Positions 22,991-34,322 are shown, numbered from the stretch's first letter. The stretch is DNA of 64,000 nt from Elysia chlorotica (GCA_003991915.1 RQTK01000285.1:310447-374446); one strand, 5' to 3'. The notes: a model not told the origin generated them from the sequence alone. Made by a program: numbers and translations.

Positions 22991-23164
22991 GCAGAGATAA
23001 CTAGATCTTCTAGATCTAGATTATAAACATGTACTCCGCATTCTCCGCATCATCTACAGCCACCACATCCCGTGTGGATTGACGTGCATCAAGTCTGACA
23101 GGTCATCACCATAAGCATCATCACCATAAGCAGGCCCGCCGTCGACAGTACAGGCTTTCTCAAC

Positions 23165-23705
23165 TACCTCGATCTAAGTCAATCTAGAATCCAGGAAGAG
23201 TCTAGATTAGATCTATCTCAATCTAGATTAGAGATTAGATCTATCTCAATCTAGATTCTAGATTAGATCTATCTCAATCTAGATTCTAGATTAGATCTAT
23301 CTCAATCTAGATTCTAGATTAGATCTATCTCAGTCTAGATTCTAGATTAGATCTAACTCAATCTAAATTCTAGATTAGATCTATCTCAGTCTACATTCTA
23401 GATTAGATCTATCTCAATCTAGATTCTAGATTAGATCTATCTCAATCTACATTCTAGATTAGATCTAACTCAATCTAAATTCTAGATTAGATCTATCTCA
23501 GTCTACATTCTAGATTAGATCTATCTCAATCTAGAGTCTAAATTAGATCTATCTCAGTCTAGATTCTAGATTAGATCTATCTCAATCTAGATTCTAGATT
23601 AGAACTATCTCAATCTAGATTCTAGATTAGAACTATCTCAATCTAGATTCTAGATTAGATCTTACTCAATCTAGATTCTATATTAGATCTATCTCAGTCT
23701 ATCAT
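23165..23705. repeat. 28-bp minisatellite rich in AGATCT and TCTAGA palindromes
   Basis: About 18 units of 28 bp, with 'gattctagattagatctatc' followed by 'tcaatcta'. Variants (T/C in 'ctcagt/ctcaat', 'acattc/agattc') are shared between neighbouring groups, as in recent unequal exchange. Each unit holds internal palindromes, so single strands would fold. Confidence 0.95.
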
Positions 23706-24180
23706 GACTCTGTGCATCTTGGAAGCAAACAATCAAAACTATAAACCAGTTGATGATCGTGAGGTGCACTGTCCAATCTCAAGATCTGGCAAGGGTTCTA
23801 GTCGGTCTCAGTGCAGTGTGGCCGACTGAGACACAACTTCACATAATCTCCGTACAGTATTTATGTCGTCAGACGTTCTTCTGATGATTTGCCACGAGAT
23901 TGCCTTGTTGCTGAAGTTAACCAACCAACCAATCAACCAACCTATCTAAATCTTTCTAGATTTATCTAGATCCTGTACTTCTTGGAACAGCAAAATTAAA
24001 AGTAGGCCTATCAACCAGTATATATTTCATTGGGTTGCCCACGGATATTGTCGGCAAAAATTGTGAGACAAAAGTTGTGCTGTGCTATGGTTTGTGCTTT
24101 AAATGTTTTTGGTCTGTGTTCAATTCAAAGCCATTGTTGGGTGTATAGAAAGATGTGTCCTATTTAGTCGTCTCCCGGGC

Positions 24181-24312
24181 AGGATACCTGGAATCGGGGC
24201 GGTCACATTATACAATCAATAGGGGGGAAATAAGACGATCAGAGCGGGGATCGAACCCGTAACCTTTCAATTAGAAACTGTACGCCTACACCCTTGGGTA
24301 CCGCGCCATCCT
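24181..24312 (-). mobile_element. SINE head and partial core
   Basis: The minus strand gives a weak A box, a clear B box 'ggttacgggttcgatccccg', and a shortened core to 'ccaggtatcc'. The tail is missing. Confidence 0.55.
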
Positions 24313-24470
24313 TTCGCTTGTGCCTTCTTGATACATGTTTACTGAGTAAGAGTTGCTTAAGTTTCACCATGAAAGCTTAGTCGTAGACGCTTTTCGTTTG
24401 TCACAGTTACAAAATGACAAAAAAGAACACTCGTAGAACAACATAGCATTATCTTTGAATTAGGAGATGA

Positions 24471-24684
24471 GGTGGCCCCAATGGTGGAGCGCACGGTTCG
24501 GGAGGTCCCTAATTCGGTGCCAGCGGGCCGCCTTTTCCCCTCCTGGTCGGATCGGTGTCGTATAATGTGACCAACTGGAACAGAAGCAATGGTATCTCCA
24601 ATCTGTTTCTTTTTAATAGCACGTAAAATTGTCAGACGTTTTTCTTGGGGTCCAACCACAATAGAGCCTAACGGTGAACGTTAA
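24471..24684 (+). mobile_element. SINE, type A, nearly complete but diverged
   Basis: The head 'ggtggccccaatggtggagc' is followed by 'ctggtcggatcggtgtcgta', 'taatgtgaccaactgg', 'gcacgtaaaattgtcagacg' and 'gtgaacgttaag' at the end. It is only 160 bp from the opposite-strand copy at 24181, forming a head-to-head pair. Confidence 0.75.
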
Positions 24685-24699
24685 GAAAACGAGAAACCA

Positions 24700-25200
24700 A
24701 ATCAAACCAATTAATCAAAACAAGGGAGAGAACCCTGTTGCAGGCAGTGCACTAGCCCCATCCATCTCTCCCAACGCCCAACATCTAAGGCCCGCAACTC
24801 ATCAAGTGGCTCACGGGAGATCTCCCAGGTCATCATCGCGCGGCTGTTATCGCAAGATTTATTATCCCCCTTATCACAACGATAATCATCGTCAACATTG
24901 TGATTATCATCACCATGAGCAGAGAGCATTGCCCTGGTCTCTCCCATCACCAGGACCAATCTCAGCAGGTGGTTCTTGCACCAGGCCATCACGGCACCAA
25001 CAGCATCAGCAGCACCGGCCCAGGGAGGGACATCAAAGCGGGGCCAGACAGGGCCAGGCATGAGAGTCCATTATTCCTGCTCGTTACTGACGGTAGGCGC
25101 CCAGTGGGATACGACAGGCTTGTACGTTGCATGGCGCACTGGGTGGGAGACTGGGAGGATTGGGTTCAATGCTGGACGTACATATAATGTATGATCTGGG
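24700..25200. other. moderately GC-rich interval, no recognised gene
   Basis: A 129-codon plus-strand frame (24674-25063) and overlapping frames on both strands are non-repetitive. They are His/Arg/Pro-rich with no domain I can name, and no splice context or start context favours any of them. Confidence 0.3.
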
Positions 25201-25224
25201 AATTATGCATGTTCATTTGTTTGA

Positions 25225-25240
25225 TCTCTCTCTGTCTCTC

Positions 25241-25292
<52 letters not shown>

Positions 25293-25305
25293 ATCTGTCT
25301 GTCTG

Positions 25306-25397
<92 letters not shown>

Positions 25398-25700
25398 GTA
25401 TGTCTTTTTACTACTATTTCATGTTCTCTTTCTTCTACCTCCACCTTCCTTTGCTTCTTCTTCCTTCCCTTATATCTTCTTTTTGTTTGTTCTCTCTTTC
25501 TCTTCTCTCTCTATGTTTTATTCTCTCTCCTTTTATGTATTTCTGGTTGTTTCTCTCTCTCTGTGCTCTCTCCCTCTTTCTGTTTGCTCTCTCCCCACCC
25601 TTCCTCTCTCCCAACCACTCTCCCCATCCATGGTCTCATCACTCACACAGACACACACACAGATACACACACACACGCACACACACACTCCTCCCTAGCG
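25225..25700. repeat. (TC)n arrays and (CA)n
   Basis: (TC)n at about 25225-25290 and 25314-25394, a C/T-rich tract to 25620, then (CA)n with GATA interruptions at 25644-25690. The 266-codon frame across it is low-complexity Leu/Ser. Confidence 0.95.
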
Positions 25701-25982
25701 CACCCCTGTCACGATGAGAGGCTACAAGCTCCCCCAGGGGCTGGTCAGGAGAACCTGATCAAAGACTGCCCACTGATCACTGCTTGGCCGCTTTCCAGCC
25801 AGAGTGTGCCCCCCTGCCCGGAGAGCTGTCTGCCCGCACCCCTGGGAGATATCACTGGTCAGTCTTACACGGCAGCAGGTACAGAGGTCAGTGGGATGTC
25901 CACTACTGATAGACTAGGGTGGTTATCAAGGATCATATGCTCATCAGAGACAATACAAAGTTTCCGGGGGTTGAAAATATAC

Positions 25983-26047
25983 ACCTTGTGAGAACTGGAC
26001 CTATAATCAAAATGAAGGCGATAGAGCTGCCCAAGACTCATGGAGCC
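25983..26047 (+). mobile_element. dispersed repeat R1, 5' fragment
   Basis: The sequence 'ccttgtgagaactggaccta', then 'aaaatgaaggcgatagagct', then 'ctcatggagcc' follows the R1 left half. Confidence 0.45.
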
Positions 26048-26097
26048 ACTGGACTCTTCAGCGTTATGCAATGTATCCCATTATGAAGTCTCCTCAT

Positions 26098-26830
26098 AGT
26101 TTCTCGTATTTGAAGTTTTCAAGGAGGATACTATACTGCGACGCGTCCCGAAACTAAAGTCTTGTTAATTCCAATTGCTGCCTTACAGAGACACAGCTGG
26201 GAAGCCTGGACTCGCTTCTTAGTCAGGTACAACACACTGACTTCTGACCAACCACCACCAGTTGTTGAGGAAACCAGACAATTTTTTTATATTAATAAAC
26301 TTGCCCGGTCGAAATACACAATCGAGTAGATTGACTCTCAATTTGGGCTCCAACGGTCTATCATTTGCGCCTCCCCATCACAGGAGTGGAAAACCATCAT
26401 GATATTAAAACAAGGTAGATACATCTCCACACCCCCCCCCCCCCAACTCACCCAGACCCCACTCCTCTCTACTCTACTCACGACCCCGCAGTTTGACATA
26501 CTACCAAGATGTCCGTGCTCAGTCCACAAAAATAATTACGCCTTTGTTTTTCCCACTGGAGTTTCCATCGTATTCGTAGATTTCAACACTATAATCCAAA
26601 CTTAACGTAAACACAAAAAAAAAAAAACGGAAAACCTGTTGATTCCCTTCTCCGCTATTCTAGAGTTGGTGAAAACTTGAAAGATAGTAACAAACTAATG
26701 TTTTCATAAAACTGAAAATAAATTAAACACAGTTGTTGATCAAAAGAAAAACATAAACATTGTAGCAATACCGCTTCTAATATTTCAACAATACACAGCT
26801 GGGTTAGACTTTTGTCGCGTGAGTCCTAGT
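26098..26830. other. interval with no gene seen
   Basis: A weak minus-strand SINE type B remnant may lie at about 26100-26165 ('gggacgcgtcgcagtatag'). A poly-C (26432-26444) and AT-rich sequence follow. Confidence 0.35.
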
Positions 26831-27041
26831 TTGGTATGCACAAGGACGACGGAGATTACGAGCTCCGATTTACCATGTATACCAATGCCATAGTCGGATG
26901 TCTTAATCTTTTTCCAAAACTAGAACACAACCCTTTAACCGTGTGCATTTTTCTTTCTGCTTCTATTGCGCTATTTTGTCTCGATCATTTTTTCTGCCTT
27001 TCTCTTTTTCTTTCTCTCTATTTCTTTTCTCTCTCGCATAA

Positions 27042-27043
<2 letters not shown>

Positions 27044-27090
<47 letters not shown>

Positions 27091-27175
27091 CACACACACA
27101 TTGTCACTCTATTTGTTGCTCCCTTTCTCTTACATTCATCTTCGCTTGTTTGTGTTTTTCTCTCTTTCACACCCC

Positions 27176-27234
<59 letters not shown>

Positions 27235-27235
27235 T
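27044..27235. repeat. two (TC)n arrays
   Basis: (TC)n at 27044-27087 and at 27179-27230, with a short (CA)n between. Confidence 0.96.
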
Positions 27236-27467
27236 TTTTATCCCTCTCTTTCCTCTTTCCATTCGAACATAATTAACTCTTTATATACACATATAGTACT
27301 AAATCTACATGTTAAAACTCCTCAGAATTTTTCGCCTTTGGTCTAGGGGCTATTGTCTCTCACTCAGAGCTAGGGGATATCATTAATCTAGAAGAAAAGC
27401 ACGACAGCGCCAACCCCAGTCCATACCCAGTCTTAGCGTGAGTAGCCCAATCCAACCCAATACAGAC

Positions 27468-27645
27468 CTAGCGATAATGGGCCCACAGCGACGACAAGGA
27501 CGATAAGACGGAAATCTGCACCGGCGTCCAATCAAAAGTGTACGCTAGACTTACGGAGCCAATGAGAGAACAGAAAAAGCCATGCCTGAGGGACGCTATT
27601 ATATGAGCCGCTATATCCGTGCTGTTCGTCAAGCCCGTAGTGTTG
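27468..27645 (+). mobile_element. dispersed repeat R1, near full-length
   Basis: In order: 'tagcgataatgggcccacag', 'ggaaatctgcaccggcgtcc', 'ccaatcaaaagtgtacgcta', 'gacttacggagccaatgaga', 'catgcctgagggacgctatt', and 'cgtcaagcccgtagtgttg' at the end. Both CCAAT boxes are intact. This is one of the best copies from which to build a consensus. Confidence 0.8.
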
Positions 27646-27849
27646 TTAATGTGAGCACCCCCTTCCCTCGGCTCACACAGAGAGCTGGGACCAGGCACTG
27701 TACAAGGCGCGTGCGGAGAGTGAGTGCTGTTTAGATTAGATGACAATCTCTTACATGATATTTGTCTTGTCGCTCACACTGGTTCTTTCAACTTCTTGCT
27801 GCCTGTTGCTGCTGTCTTGGAATGTACGCACTTGTGTTCAATGTTTGTG

Positions 27850-27874
27850 CGCTCTCTGTCTCTCTTTCTGTCTC

Positions 27875-27932
<58 letters not shown>

Positions 27933-27945
27933 CCTCTGTTACTTT
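27850..27945. repeat. (TC)n microsatellite
   Basis: TC units with TTTC interruptions, inside a pyrimidine-rich tract. Confidence 0.94.
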
Positions 27946-28127
27946 CTTTCTTTCTCCCTCTTTGTGTTTGTATGTCTACCCGTTGCCTCTTTAACATATT
28001 CGCTTTCTCATCCTATGTTTACTTGTTTATCTTTATATTTCCGTGTGTGTTTCACTGTTTTCTTCTCCGTACTACGTTCTCTTTTCCCTTTTTCTATTTT
28101 TACCCCCCTTGTCATTTTATATTTGTG

Positions 28128-28245
28128 CTGAAACAGGAGTCCTGGTTTCCCGCTTTGTCTTTGTGTGGCAGCACATAAAATTGTCAGACGTTTGTATTGG
28201 GACCCATCTACAGCATAACCTAAAGTGCTGATGTTGGGCGCTTTT
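28128..28245 (+). mobile_element. SINE type A, 3' half only
   Basis: It begins in the core at 'ctgaaacaggagtcctggtt', then 'gtgtggcagcacataaaatt' and 'gtcagacg', and ends 'aaagtgctgatgttgggcgc'. Truncation at the 5' end is the usual outcome of incomplete reverse transcription. Confidence 0.75.
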
Positions 28246-28705
28246 CAACAAACTCCAAACCAATTTCAAAACCCGAGACTGGTCCATTCACACCTTACGA
28301 TAGCTAATCCTGTAGAGGAACTCTAACCAGATGGACAGAGAGGGGCGGAGGAAGAGAAAGAAAAATATCCAAAAGACATTTGCCAGAGGCCATGACATCC
28401 GATTTTTCACAGCTGTGACACGATCACATGACCCCTGTTTTCTCGATCCCAGAATCCCCCAGGGTCCAGTTCCCTGCAAGTCCAGCAAACCTGCTCGCCA
28501 GACGGCGCTGGTCGCTCACTCAGAGTGACCACAACTGACCAGCGCGGGTTTGTTGATTCAGCCGGTTGACCGCTCGTTAGTCCGGCTATCGGGCTATTGT
28601 CGGGCTATTGTCCGGCAGTTAGTGGTACAGTCTGGCTGTTTGTCTGTTTGTGTGTTTGTGTTTGTGTCATGGCCTGTGCGATACTGGGCGCTCTGGACGA
28701 GACAG

Positions 28706-28893
28706 ACATTACAGGTTTTGCGATGCGCATGACGGTTACAGGTGACGTAACCCTTGGCCCTGTGCTTTTCTGGTCGCTGATTGGCTCAGTAAGTCTAGAA
28801 GCTCAGACTGGTCTCGAAATGATGATTAAGCGCCGGTGTAGAATCCCTTACATGTCTTTGCCATCGCATTGGTTCCCGTAATCGCAAGATCTC
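28706..28893 (-). mobile_element. dispersed repeat R1, full-length, minus strand
   Basis: The left end 'cattacaggttttgcgatgc' and right end 'ggttcccgtaatcgcaagat' show the inverted TTGCGAT/ATCGCAA termini clearly. Inside, 'gtcgctgattggctcagtaa' is the inverted CCAAT and 'gcgccggtgtagaatccctt' the conserved centre. Confidence 0.78.
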
Positions 28894-28894
28894 T

Positions 28895-29052
28895 CTAATT
28901 TGGCAGCTAGCAGTTTATGGAATATGAACCATCTAATTGTTAACGCGTTTGTGTAATATGAACCATCTAATTGTTTATGTGTTTATGGAATATGAACCAT
29001 CTAATTGTTTATGTGTTTATGGAATATGAACCATCTAATTGTTTTATTTTTT
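28895..29052. repeat. 34-bp tandem repeat, four copies
   Basis: The unit 'gaatatgaaccatctaattg' plus 'tttatgtgtttatg' occurs four times, starting immediately after the R1 copy. The first unit is the most divergent. Confidence 0.9.
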
Positions 29053-29059
29053 TGTCGAA

Positions 29060-29640
29060 CATGATTCCCGGCCCCGGTCTGGCAGATCTGCCGTCTGGAT
29101 GATGTCACGCGAGATTATGTGTTAAAGTTCGTAATCTCCTCGACCAGAGAGTTTAACTATTTTAACGGATGTTCACTGATTAAAAAAGGTAACTGTTAAC
29201 AAAAGGAAACAAAGCATTGTAATGTGTACACTTTGATGTTTTTATCTTTATGTTTAGGCAACTTTAATGTTTTATTGTGTTAACAATTGTCATTGTGCTT
29301 AAACTAAATCTGTTCTTCTCTAACAAGCCAACAGTTTTACGTGAAAACGAATATCAAGCGTCACACTGAAAGCAATCTAGCATAGGCTTCCCATAACTTT
29401 CAAGGGGAAATGCTAATTATGCTACTGGTTTGTGGTTGTTGTTTTTTTTAGGAATTTCTGGTAAGACAAACTTTATCCTTATCTTTATATCTCCACCCAC
29501 CTGTCTTCCTCTCTTTAGTTTTCTCACTCACTCTTTCTCCCTCTCTATCTCTCCGTTTCTATATCGACTCTCTCTTTCTCTCCGACTATGTATCCTTTTC
29601 TTAACCTTTAAAATATGGACAAAGTGGGATAGAGAGAAAT
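29060..29640. other. AT-rich interval, no gene seen
   Basis: No supported gene. A pyrimidine-rich tract at 29490-29600 is followed by an AGAGAG-rich purine tract (29640-29705), giving weakly complementary arms. Confidence 0.45.
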
Positions 29641-29767
29641 AAAAAAAGAAAGAGACAGAGAGAGATACAAAGAGAGAGGGAGAGAGACAAAGAGAGAGAG
29701 GGAGAAATGGGACAGAGTCTGACGAATCTTGTCGGTGAGGTGAGCTCCAGTTTATGATGCCACAGTT

Positions 29768-29896
29768 CCATTAATCCTGTAACTCGACTGTTTAGAGACT
29801 GGGCTGAATAACATTCACTAGATCTACAGTTCCATTAATCTTGCAATTCGACTGTTTAGAGACTGGGCTGGTTAACATTCACTAGATCTTCAGCTT
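29768..29896. repeat. 64-bp tandem duplication, two copies
   Basis: The unit from 'cagttccattaatcctgtaa' to 'aacattcactagatct' occurs twice back to back with few differences. Confidence 0.92.
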
Positions 29897-30289
29897 TGAA
29901 TGTGTATTGTTTTTCCCCTTCTTGGGCAACACAAAGAACTTTTGTGTAGCTGTTAAGTTGCGTGTGTGTAATTTAAAAAATAACTTTCTTCTATTTTCTA
30001 GATGATATAAAAATAATTATGTGTACCTAGTTGTTAATAACACCTTGAAAAAAATCTAATGGTAGATTAAGTACGTGTACAAGTAATTATGGTGACTTCA
30101 AAATTATGCAGAGGATTAACTCTTGCTTAAGAAAATATTCATATTCATATTTTCCCTTTCACTTGTCGCCTTATCTCTCTTTCTCTCCTCTCTTTCCCTA
30201 TCTCTCCCTCCTCCCTTCCCGCCATACATACACCCTCTCTCCATCTCCGCCCTTTGCTCCGTCTGCTCCCCCCTCTCTTTTTTTTTTGT

Positions 30290-30402
30290 TTTCCCCTCCC
30301 CCCTCTCTCTCTCCTCCTCTCCCTCTCTCCCCCTCTCTCTCCCTCTCCCCCTCTCTCCCCCTCTCTCTCACTCTCCCCCTCTCTTCCTCTCTCTCTCTGC
30401 GC
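30290..30402. repeat. TC/CCTC pyrimidine tract
   Basis: An imperfect CTCTCTCCCC repeat. Frames on both strands are low-complexity. Confidence 0.9.
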
Positions 30403-30589
30403 CCACACCTGCATGTTTAGTACTCACCCCACCAGCCACTCACCCAGCCAGGCTTACACGGCCACCCTGATGGTCGTAACACGGTTTAAATGGAACATCA
30501 CTCAGCACTCAACCTGTACTGATGTTAATGTCTTACGCCCCAGTCGCTGCCTAAACACCTGGCCTGTGGACCTGTAGGCTTCGGGTTCG

Positions 30590-30840
30590 AGGCGAGGTGG
30601 CTCAAGTGGTAGAGCACTGAGCTTTTATTCAGGAGGTACTTGGCCCCAGTTCGATCCCACTATTGGATTTGTTTTCGCTCCAAGTTGTTTGATGTTAGCA
30701 TGATTTGATGTACTTAACCTCTAGTTCTAGTACCCCTGCACTGTCTCTGAGTGACAGCATATATAGGTAGTTACTCTTGGAAACTTTTGCCCCATAAGAT
30801 CCTCTTTAGGACGCTGGAAGGCGTAGCTTTAAGCCGCCCA
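30590..30840 (+). mobile_element. SINE, tRNA head intact, diverged body
   Basis: The A box 'gaggtggctcaagtggtaga' and B box 'agttcgatccc' are well preserved and correctly spaced. The body is diverged but ends with 'ggacgctggaaggcgtagct' then 'ttaagcc', closest to type B. Confidence 0.65.
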
Positions 30841-31083
30841 ACATATTTCGATTAGAGCTGTGTATGTTTCCTGAAATAGAACGAAAGCATAGGTTTAAAA
30901 AAAGGTTTTGTTTCCTAGCAACTTCTCCAGCACCTTTATCCAATGCGAAGTTTAGAATTATTCAGTGACTCTACAGATACTTCAACCTGCATCTTTCTGC
31001 TAATTTGGTCACATGGTCTTCTCTCATCAAAACTTTGAAGTCCGTATTCCCACTCTTAATTCCAGACAGTCTTGGAATTTAGG

Positions 31084-31366
31084 AATATGTTCCCCCACCA
31101 ATATAGCAATAGGTTCCCCCACCAATATAGGAATAGGTTCCCCAACTAATATAGGAATAGGTTCCCCCACCAATATAGGAATAGGTTCCCCCATCAATAT
31201 AGGAATAGGTTCCCCCATCAATATAGTTATAGGTTCCCCTGCCAGTATAGGAATAGGTTCCGCCACCCGTATAGCAATAGGTTACCCCACCAATATAGGA
31301 ATAGGTTCCCCTGCAAATATAGGAATAGATTCCACCACCAATATAGGAATAGGTTCCCCAACTAAT
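31084..31366. repeat. 24-bp minisatellite
   Basis: Twelve units of 24 bp ('ataggttcccccaccaatat' plus 'agga'). Being eight codons long it stays open (IGIGSPTN on plus). It ends against a (TC)n array at 31376-31428. Confidence 0.96.
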
Positions 31367-31375
31367 CTCTATCCT

Positions 31376-31430
<55 letters not shown>

Positions 31431-31932
31431 GTCTTTCATCCCATGACATCCACTCAGAACCTGTTCCAAGCCTTAATTCCAGGAAGTTCTGCAGAACAGC
31501 TAAAGGTCTATAGATCTAGATCTCTGTCTTGCCGCGCGTCTATCTGGTGAGGGCTCTGGATCTTCTCACTCTAACTGGTCCGCTTACAAAGGTGCTGGTA
31601 GGGGATGTCCCCATATAGATGCCCCGTTTTGTGTAATGGAGTCCATGGGGATTAGTTTTTTTCCTCTTCAGTTTCTCTTACATGCTAACTTAGGTATTGG
31701 AAGACAATACATTTTATCAAAATAATGATAGGTTTGGGAACGGAAAGGCACGGGGGGCGTTTCAATAAGATATTCCCATGATAATGTGGCAGGCATAATT
31801 ATGTAAAAAAGGACGCGTCAATTTTATCAAATTAAAAAACAAATTCTTGAAGAGTTCCGCTCATAATTATATACAACTTGGACAAGGTGTGAAGAAATAT
31901 AATTAGATATTCCCCACCTCTCTCTCTGTCTA

Positions 31933-32042
<110 letters not shown>

Positions 32043-32308
32043 CTATCTATCTATCTCTATCTCTCTGTCCCTCTCTCTTATTCTCTCTTCCCCCCTCTCT
32101 CTATCTGCCCTTTCCTCCCTCACCCCACCCCTATCCTCTCTCTTCCATCCAGTTAACCTGGACTCCACATCCCACTCCCCCGTGCCTCCCCCTGTTATCT
32201 CCTTGACTTAATTGACCAGTCCAGGCCAGGCGTCCAGACCCAAGTGTCCAGTCCGATATAACCTGTGTCCAGTCCCTGACCGCCGCTGCTGACCAGGATG
32301 TGTGCATA

Positions 32309-32320
32309 TGGCGCATGCGC
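32309..32320. promoter_or_regulatory. NRF1-type site, copy 1
   Basis: The sequence 'ggcgcatgcgca' matches the NRF1 consensus YGCGCAYGCGCR at all but the first position. The site is repeated in the duplicate at about 32654-32665. Function is inferred only from the motif. Confidence 0.4.
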
Positions 32321-32653
32321 AGTGCCCGCGTCAATTTTACCAAATTGAAAACAAATTCATGAAGAGTTCCGCTCTCGTCCGCTTTCGCCCCTCCCTCCTT
32401 CCCCCTCTCGCCCTTGCCTCTCTAGCTCTTCTGGTTATCTACCCCGTATTCCCCAATACCCCACCCTGTCCTCTCTCTTCCCTTCTTTCTTCATTCCAGT
32501 TAACCTGGACTGGACATCCCACCACCAGCCTCCCCCTGTTATCTCCGTGACTTAATTGACCAGTCCAGGCCAGGCGTCCAGACCCAAGTGTCCAGTCCGA
32601 GATAACCTGTGTCCAGTCCCTGACCGCCGCTGCTGACCAGGATGTGTGCATAT

Positions 32654-32665
32654 GGCGCATGCGCA
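32654..32665. promoter_or_regulatory. NRF1-type site, copy 2
   Basis: This is the same 'ggcgcatgcgca' motif in the second copy of the segmental duplication, immediately ahead of the 57-bp array. Confidence 0.4.
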
Positions 32666-32680
32666 GTGCCCCTATCGCTC

Positions 32681-33017
32681 ACGCTGACAGAAAAACTACC
32701 TGTAACAGTTAGTGCTGTGGTGATAGAGCTCTGTAGCTCACACTGACAGAAAAACTACCTGTAGCAGTTAGTGCTGTGGTGATAGAGCTGTAGCTCACAC
32801 TGACAGAAAAACTACCTGTAGCAGTTAGTGCTGTGGAGATAGAGCTGTAGCTCACGCTGACAGAAAAACTACCTGTAGCAGTTAGTGCTGTGGAGATAGA
32901 GCTGTAGCTCACGCTGACAGAAAAACTACCTGTAGCAGTTAGTGCTGTGGAGATAGAGCTGTAGCACACACTGACAGAAACACTACCTGTAGCAGTTAGT
33001 GCTGTGAAGATAGCGGC
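32681..33017. repeat. 57-bp minisatellite, six copies
   Basis: Units contain 'cactgacagaaaaactacct', 'gtagcagttagtgctgtgg' and 'agatagagctgtag'. A single inverted copy of the same sequence, with matching flanks on both sides, lies at 34471-34545. The array therefore grew from inside a dispersed element. Confidence 0.93.
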
Positions 33018-33046
33018 CCTGGCCTGCGAGATTTTAATAGGATTTG

Positions 33047-33258
33047 AGTTCTTGCAGATTCATTTGTCCGATTCTGTCGCCTGTAACTGGTTGTGTCGGT
33101 GTCAGTCTAATGTGAACGGCTGAGACAGAAATCATGGTATCCCCGACCTGTCTCATGTGTGGCAGCACATAAAATTGTTAGATGCCAGTCTTGAACGCCG
33201 TCCACAATATAGCCTTTATAGTGCTGACGTTGGACGTTAAACTATCTCAACTTAACTG
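33047..33258 (+). mobile_element. SINE type A, head truncated
   Basis: The core 'cctgtaactggttgtgtcgg', then 'tcagtctaatgtgaacggct' and 'gtgtggcagcacataaaatt', then the type A tail 'tatagtgctgacgttggacg' and 'ttaaactatctcaactta'. The tRNA head is missing or unrecognisable. Confidence 0.82.
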
Positions 33259-33261
33259 AAC

Positions 33262-33390
33262 TCAGGCATAGGGTTTTCTGAACGCTCATTGGCTCCGTTA
33301 GTCTTCGACAGAGCTGTGATTGGACGCTGATACGGATTCCCTTTCCCACCGCCTTCGTTGACGCAATGTGTCCCGTTATCGTGAGGTCTC
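33262..33390 (-). mobile_element. dispersed repeat R1, right end lost
   Basis: On plus: 'gctcattggctccgttagtc' (inverted CCAAT), 'gctgtgattggacgctgata' (second inverted CCAAT), 'ccgccttcgttgacgcaatg', and the terminus 'cgttatcgtgaggtctc'. It directly abuts the SINE tail. Confidence 0.72.
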
Positions 33391-33580
33391 TAATGGCCAA
33401 AACGAAGGCGGCAGGTGAGGGACTAAACATCTGCGTTCAACCATAGCTCTATCCTAGACTGCAAAAACTTGGGCACGTTCTGAAAGTGAAATCAACTTAG
33501 TATAAAAGTCAATGTTGAGCTTATGGTCATCAATAAAAGATGGAAAAACAGATTGTTGGTGTAGCCTTGTTTGGCCATAA

Positions 33581-33757
33581 AACGAATGGCTTAAACAGCA
33601 GACACAAGTTGAGGACACCTTTTACAAAATCGATGAATCGAAGCATAGGTGGTCTGGCCTTGTACCAAGAATGTCAGAAAATCGATGGACATCAAAAGTC
33701 ACCGCTTGGCAACCCAGACTATTCCAAAGAGGAATAAGAAGACCAAGCCTGAGATGA
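33581..33757 (+). pseudogene. LINE (non-LTR retrotransposon) C-terminal coding remnant
   Basis: The frame starting at 33581 reads through 'HRWSGLVPRMSENRWTSKVT' and 'AWQPRLFQRGIRRPS' before a stop at 33755. The pattern RW-G-V-RM, about four residues, RW-----W-P, then a basic R-RRP is the standard C-terminal end of many non-LTR retrotransposon reverse transcriptases (RWxGHVxRM, W.P.GKRxRGRP). Upstream of 33578 the frame is closed and no reverse transcriptase domain is visible, so only the extreme 3' coding end remains. This fits the usual 5' truncation of LINEs. The next residues of the family (a W-R-D/E-E-I motif) appear as REEI after the stop, so the tail runs into the 51-bp array. The family name cannot be fixed from this much. 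Confidence 0.7.
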
Positions 33758-33765
33758 AGAGAAGA

Positions 33766-34322
33766 AATCGCACTGTCGCACATCAGTTCGCAATGCATTG
33801 GGTGGAAAAGGCAGAAGATCGCTCTGTCACACATCAGTTCGCAATGCATTGGATGGAAAAGGCAGAAGATGCACTGTCACACATCAGTTCGCAATGCATT
33901 GGATGGAAAAGGCAGAAGATCGTACTGTCACACATCAGTTCGCAATGCATTGGGTGGAAAAGGCAGAAGATCGTACTGTCACACATCAGTTCGCAATGCA
34001 TTGGGTGGAAAAGGCAGAAGATCGTACTGTCACACATCAGTTCGCAATGCATTGGGTGGAAAAGGCAGAAGATCGTACTGTCACACATCAGTTCGCAATG
34101 CATTGGGTGGAAAAGGCAGAAGATCGTACTGTCACACATCAGTTCGCAATGCATTGGGTGGAAAAGGCAGAAGATCGTACTGTCACACATCAGTTCGCAA
34201 TGCATTGGGTGGAAAAGGCAGAAGATCGTACTGTCACACATCAGTTCGCAATGCATTGGGTGGAAAAGGCAGAAGATCGCACTGCCACACATCAGTTCAC
34301 AATGCATTGGGTGGAAAAGGAG
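33766..34322 (+). repeat. 51-bp minisatellite derived from the LINE tail, 11 copies
   Basis: Eleven units of 51 bp (one shortened near 33868), with 'cacatcagttcgcaatgcat' and 'tgggtggaaaaggcagaaga'. In one frame each unit encodes RTVTHQFAMHWVEKAED. The spacing of W, A and DR (W---A-DR) is that of the last residues of LINE reverse transcriptases, directly following the remnant at 33581-33757. All three plus frames and one minus frame are open because 51 is divisible by three, giving ORFs up to 229 codons; none needs to be expressed. The last units run into AGAGAG. Confidence 0.9.

Noticed and set aside
32681-34322. Direct repeats as a CRISPR array
   Set aside because: Repeats are contiguous without unique spacers, there are no cas genes, and the DNA is plainly eukaryotic.
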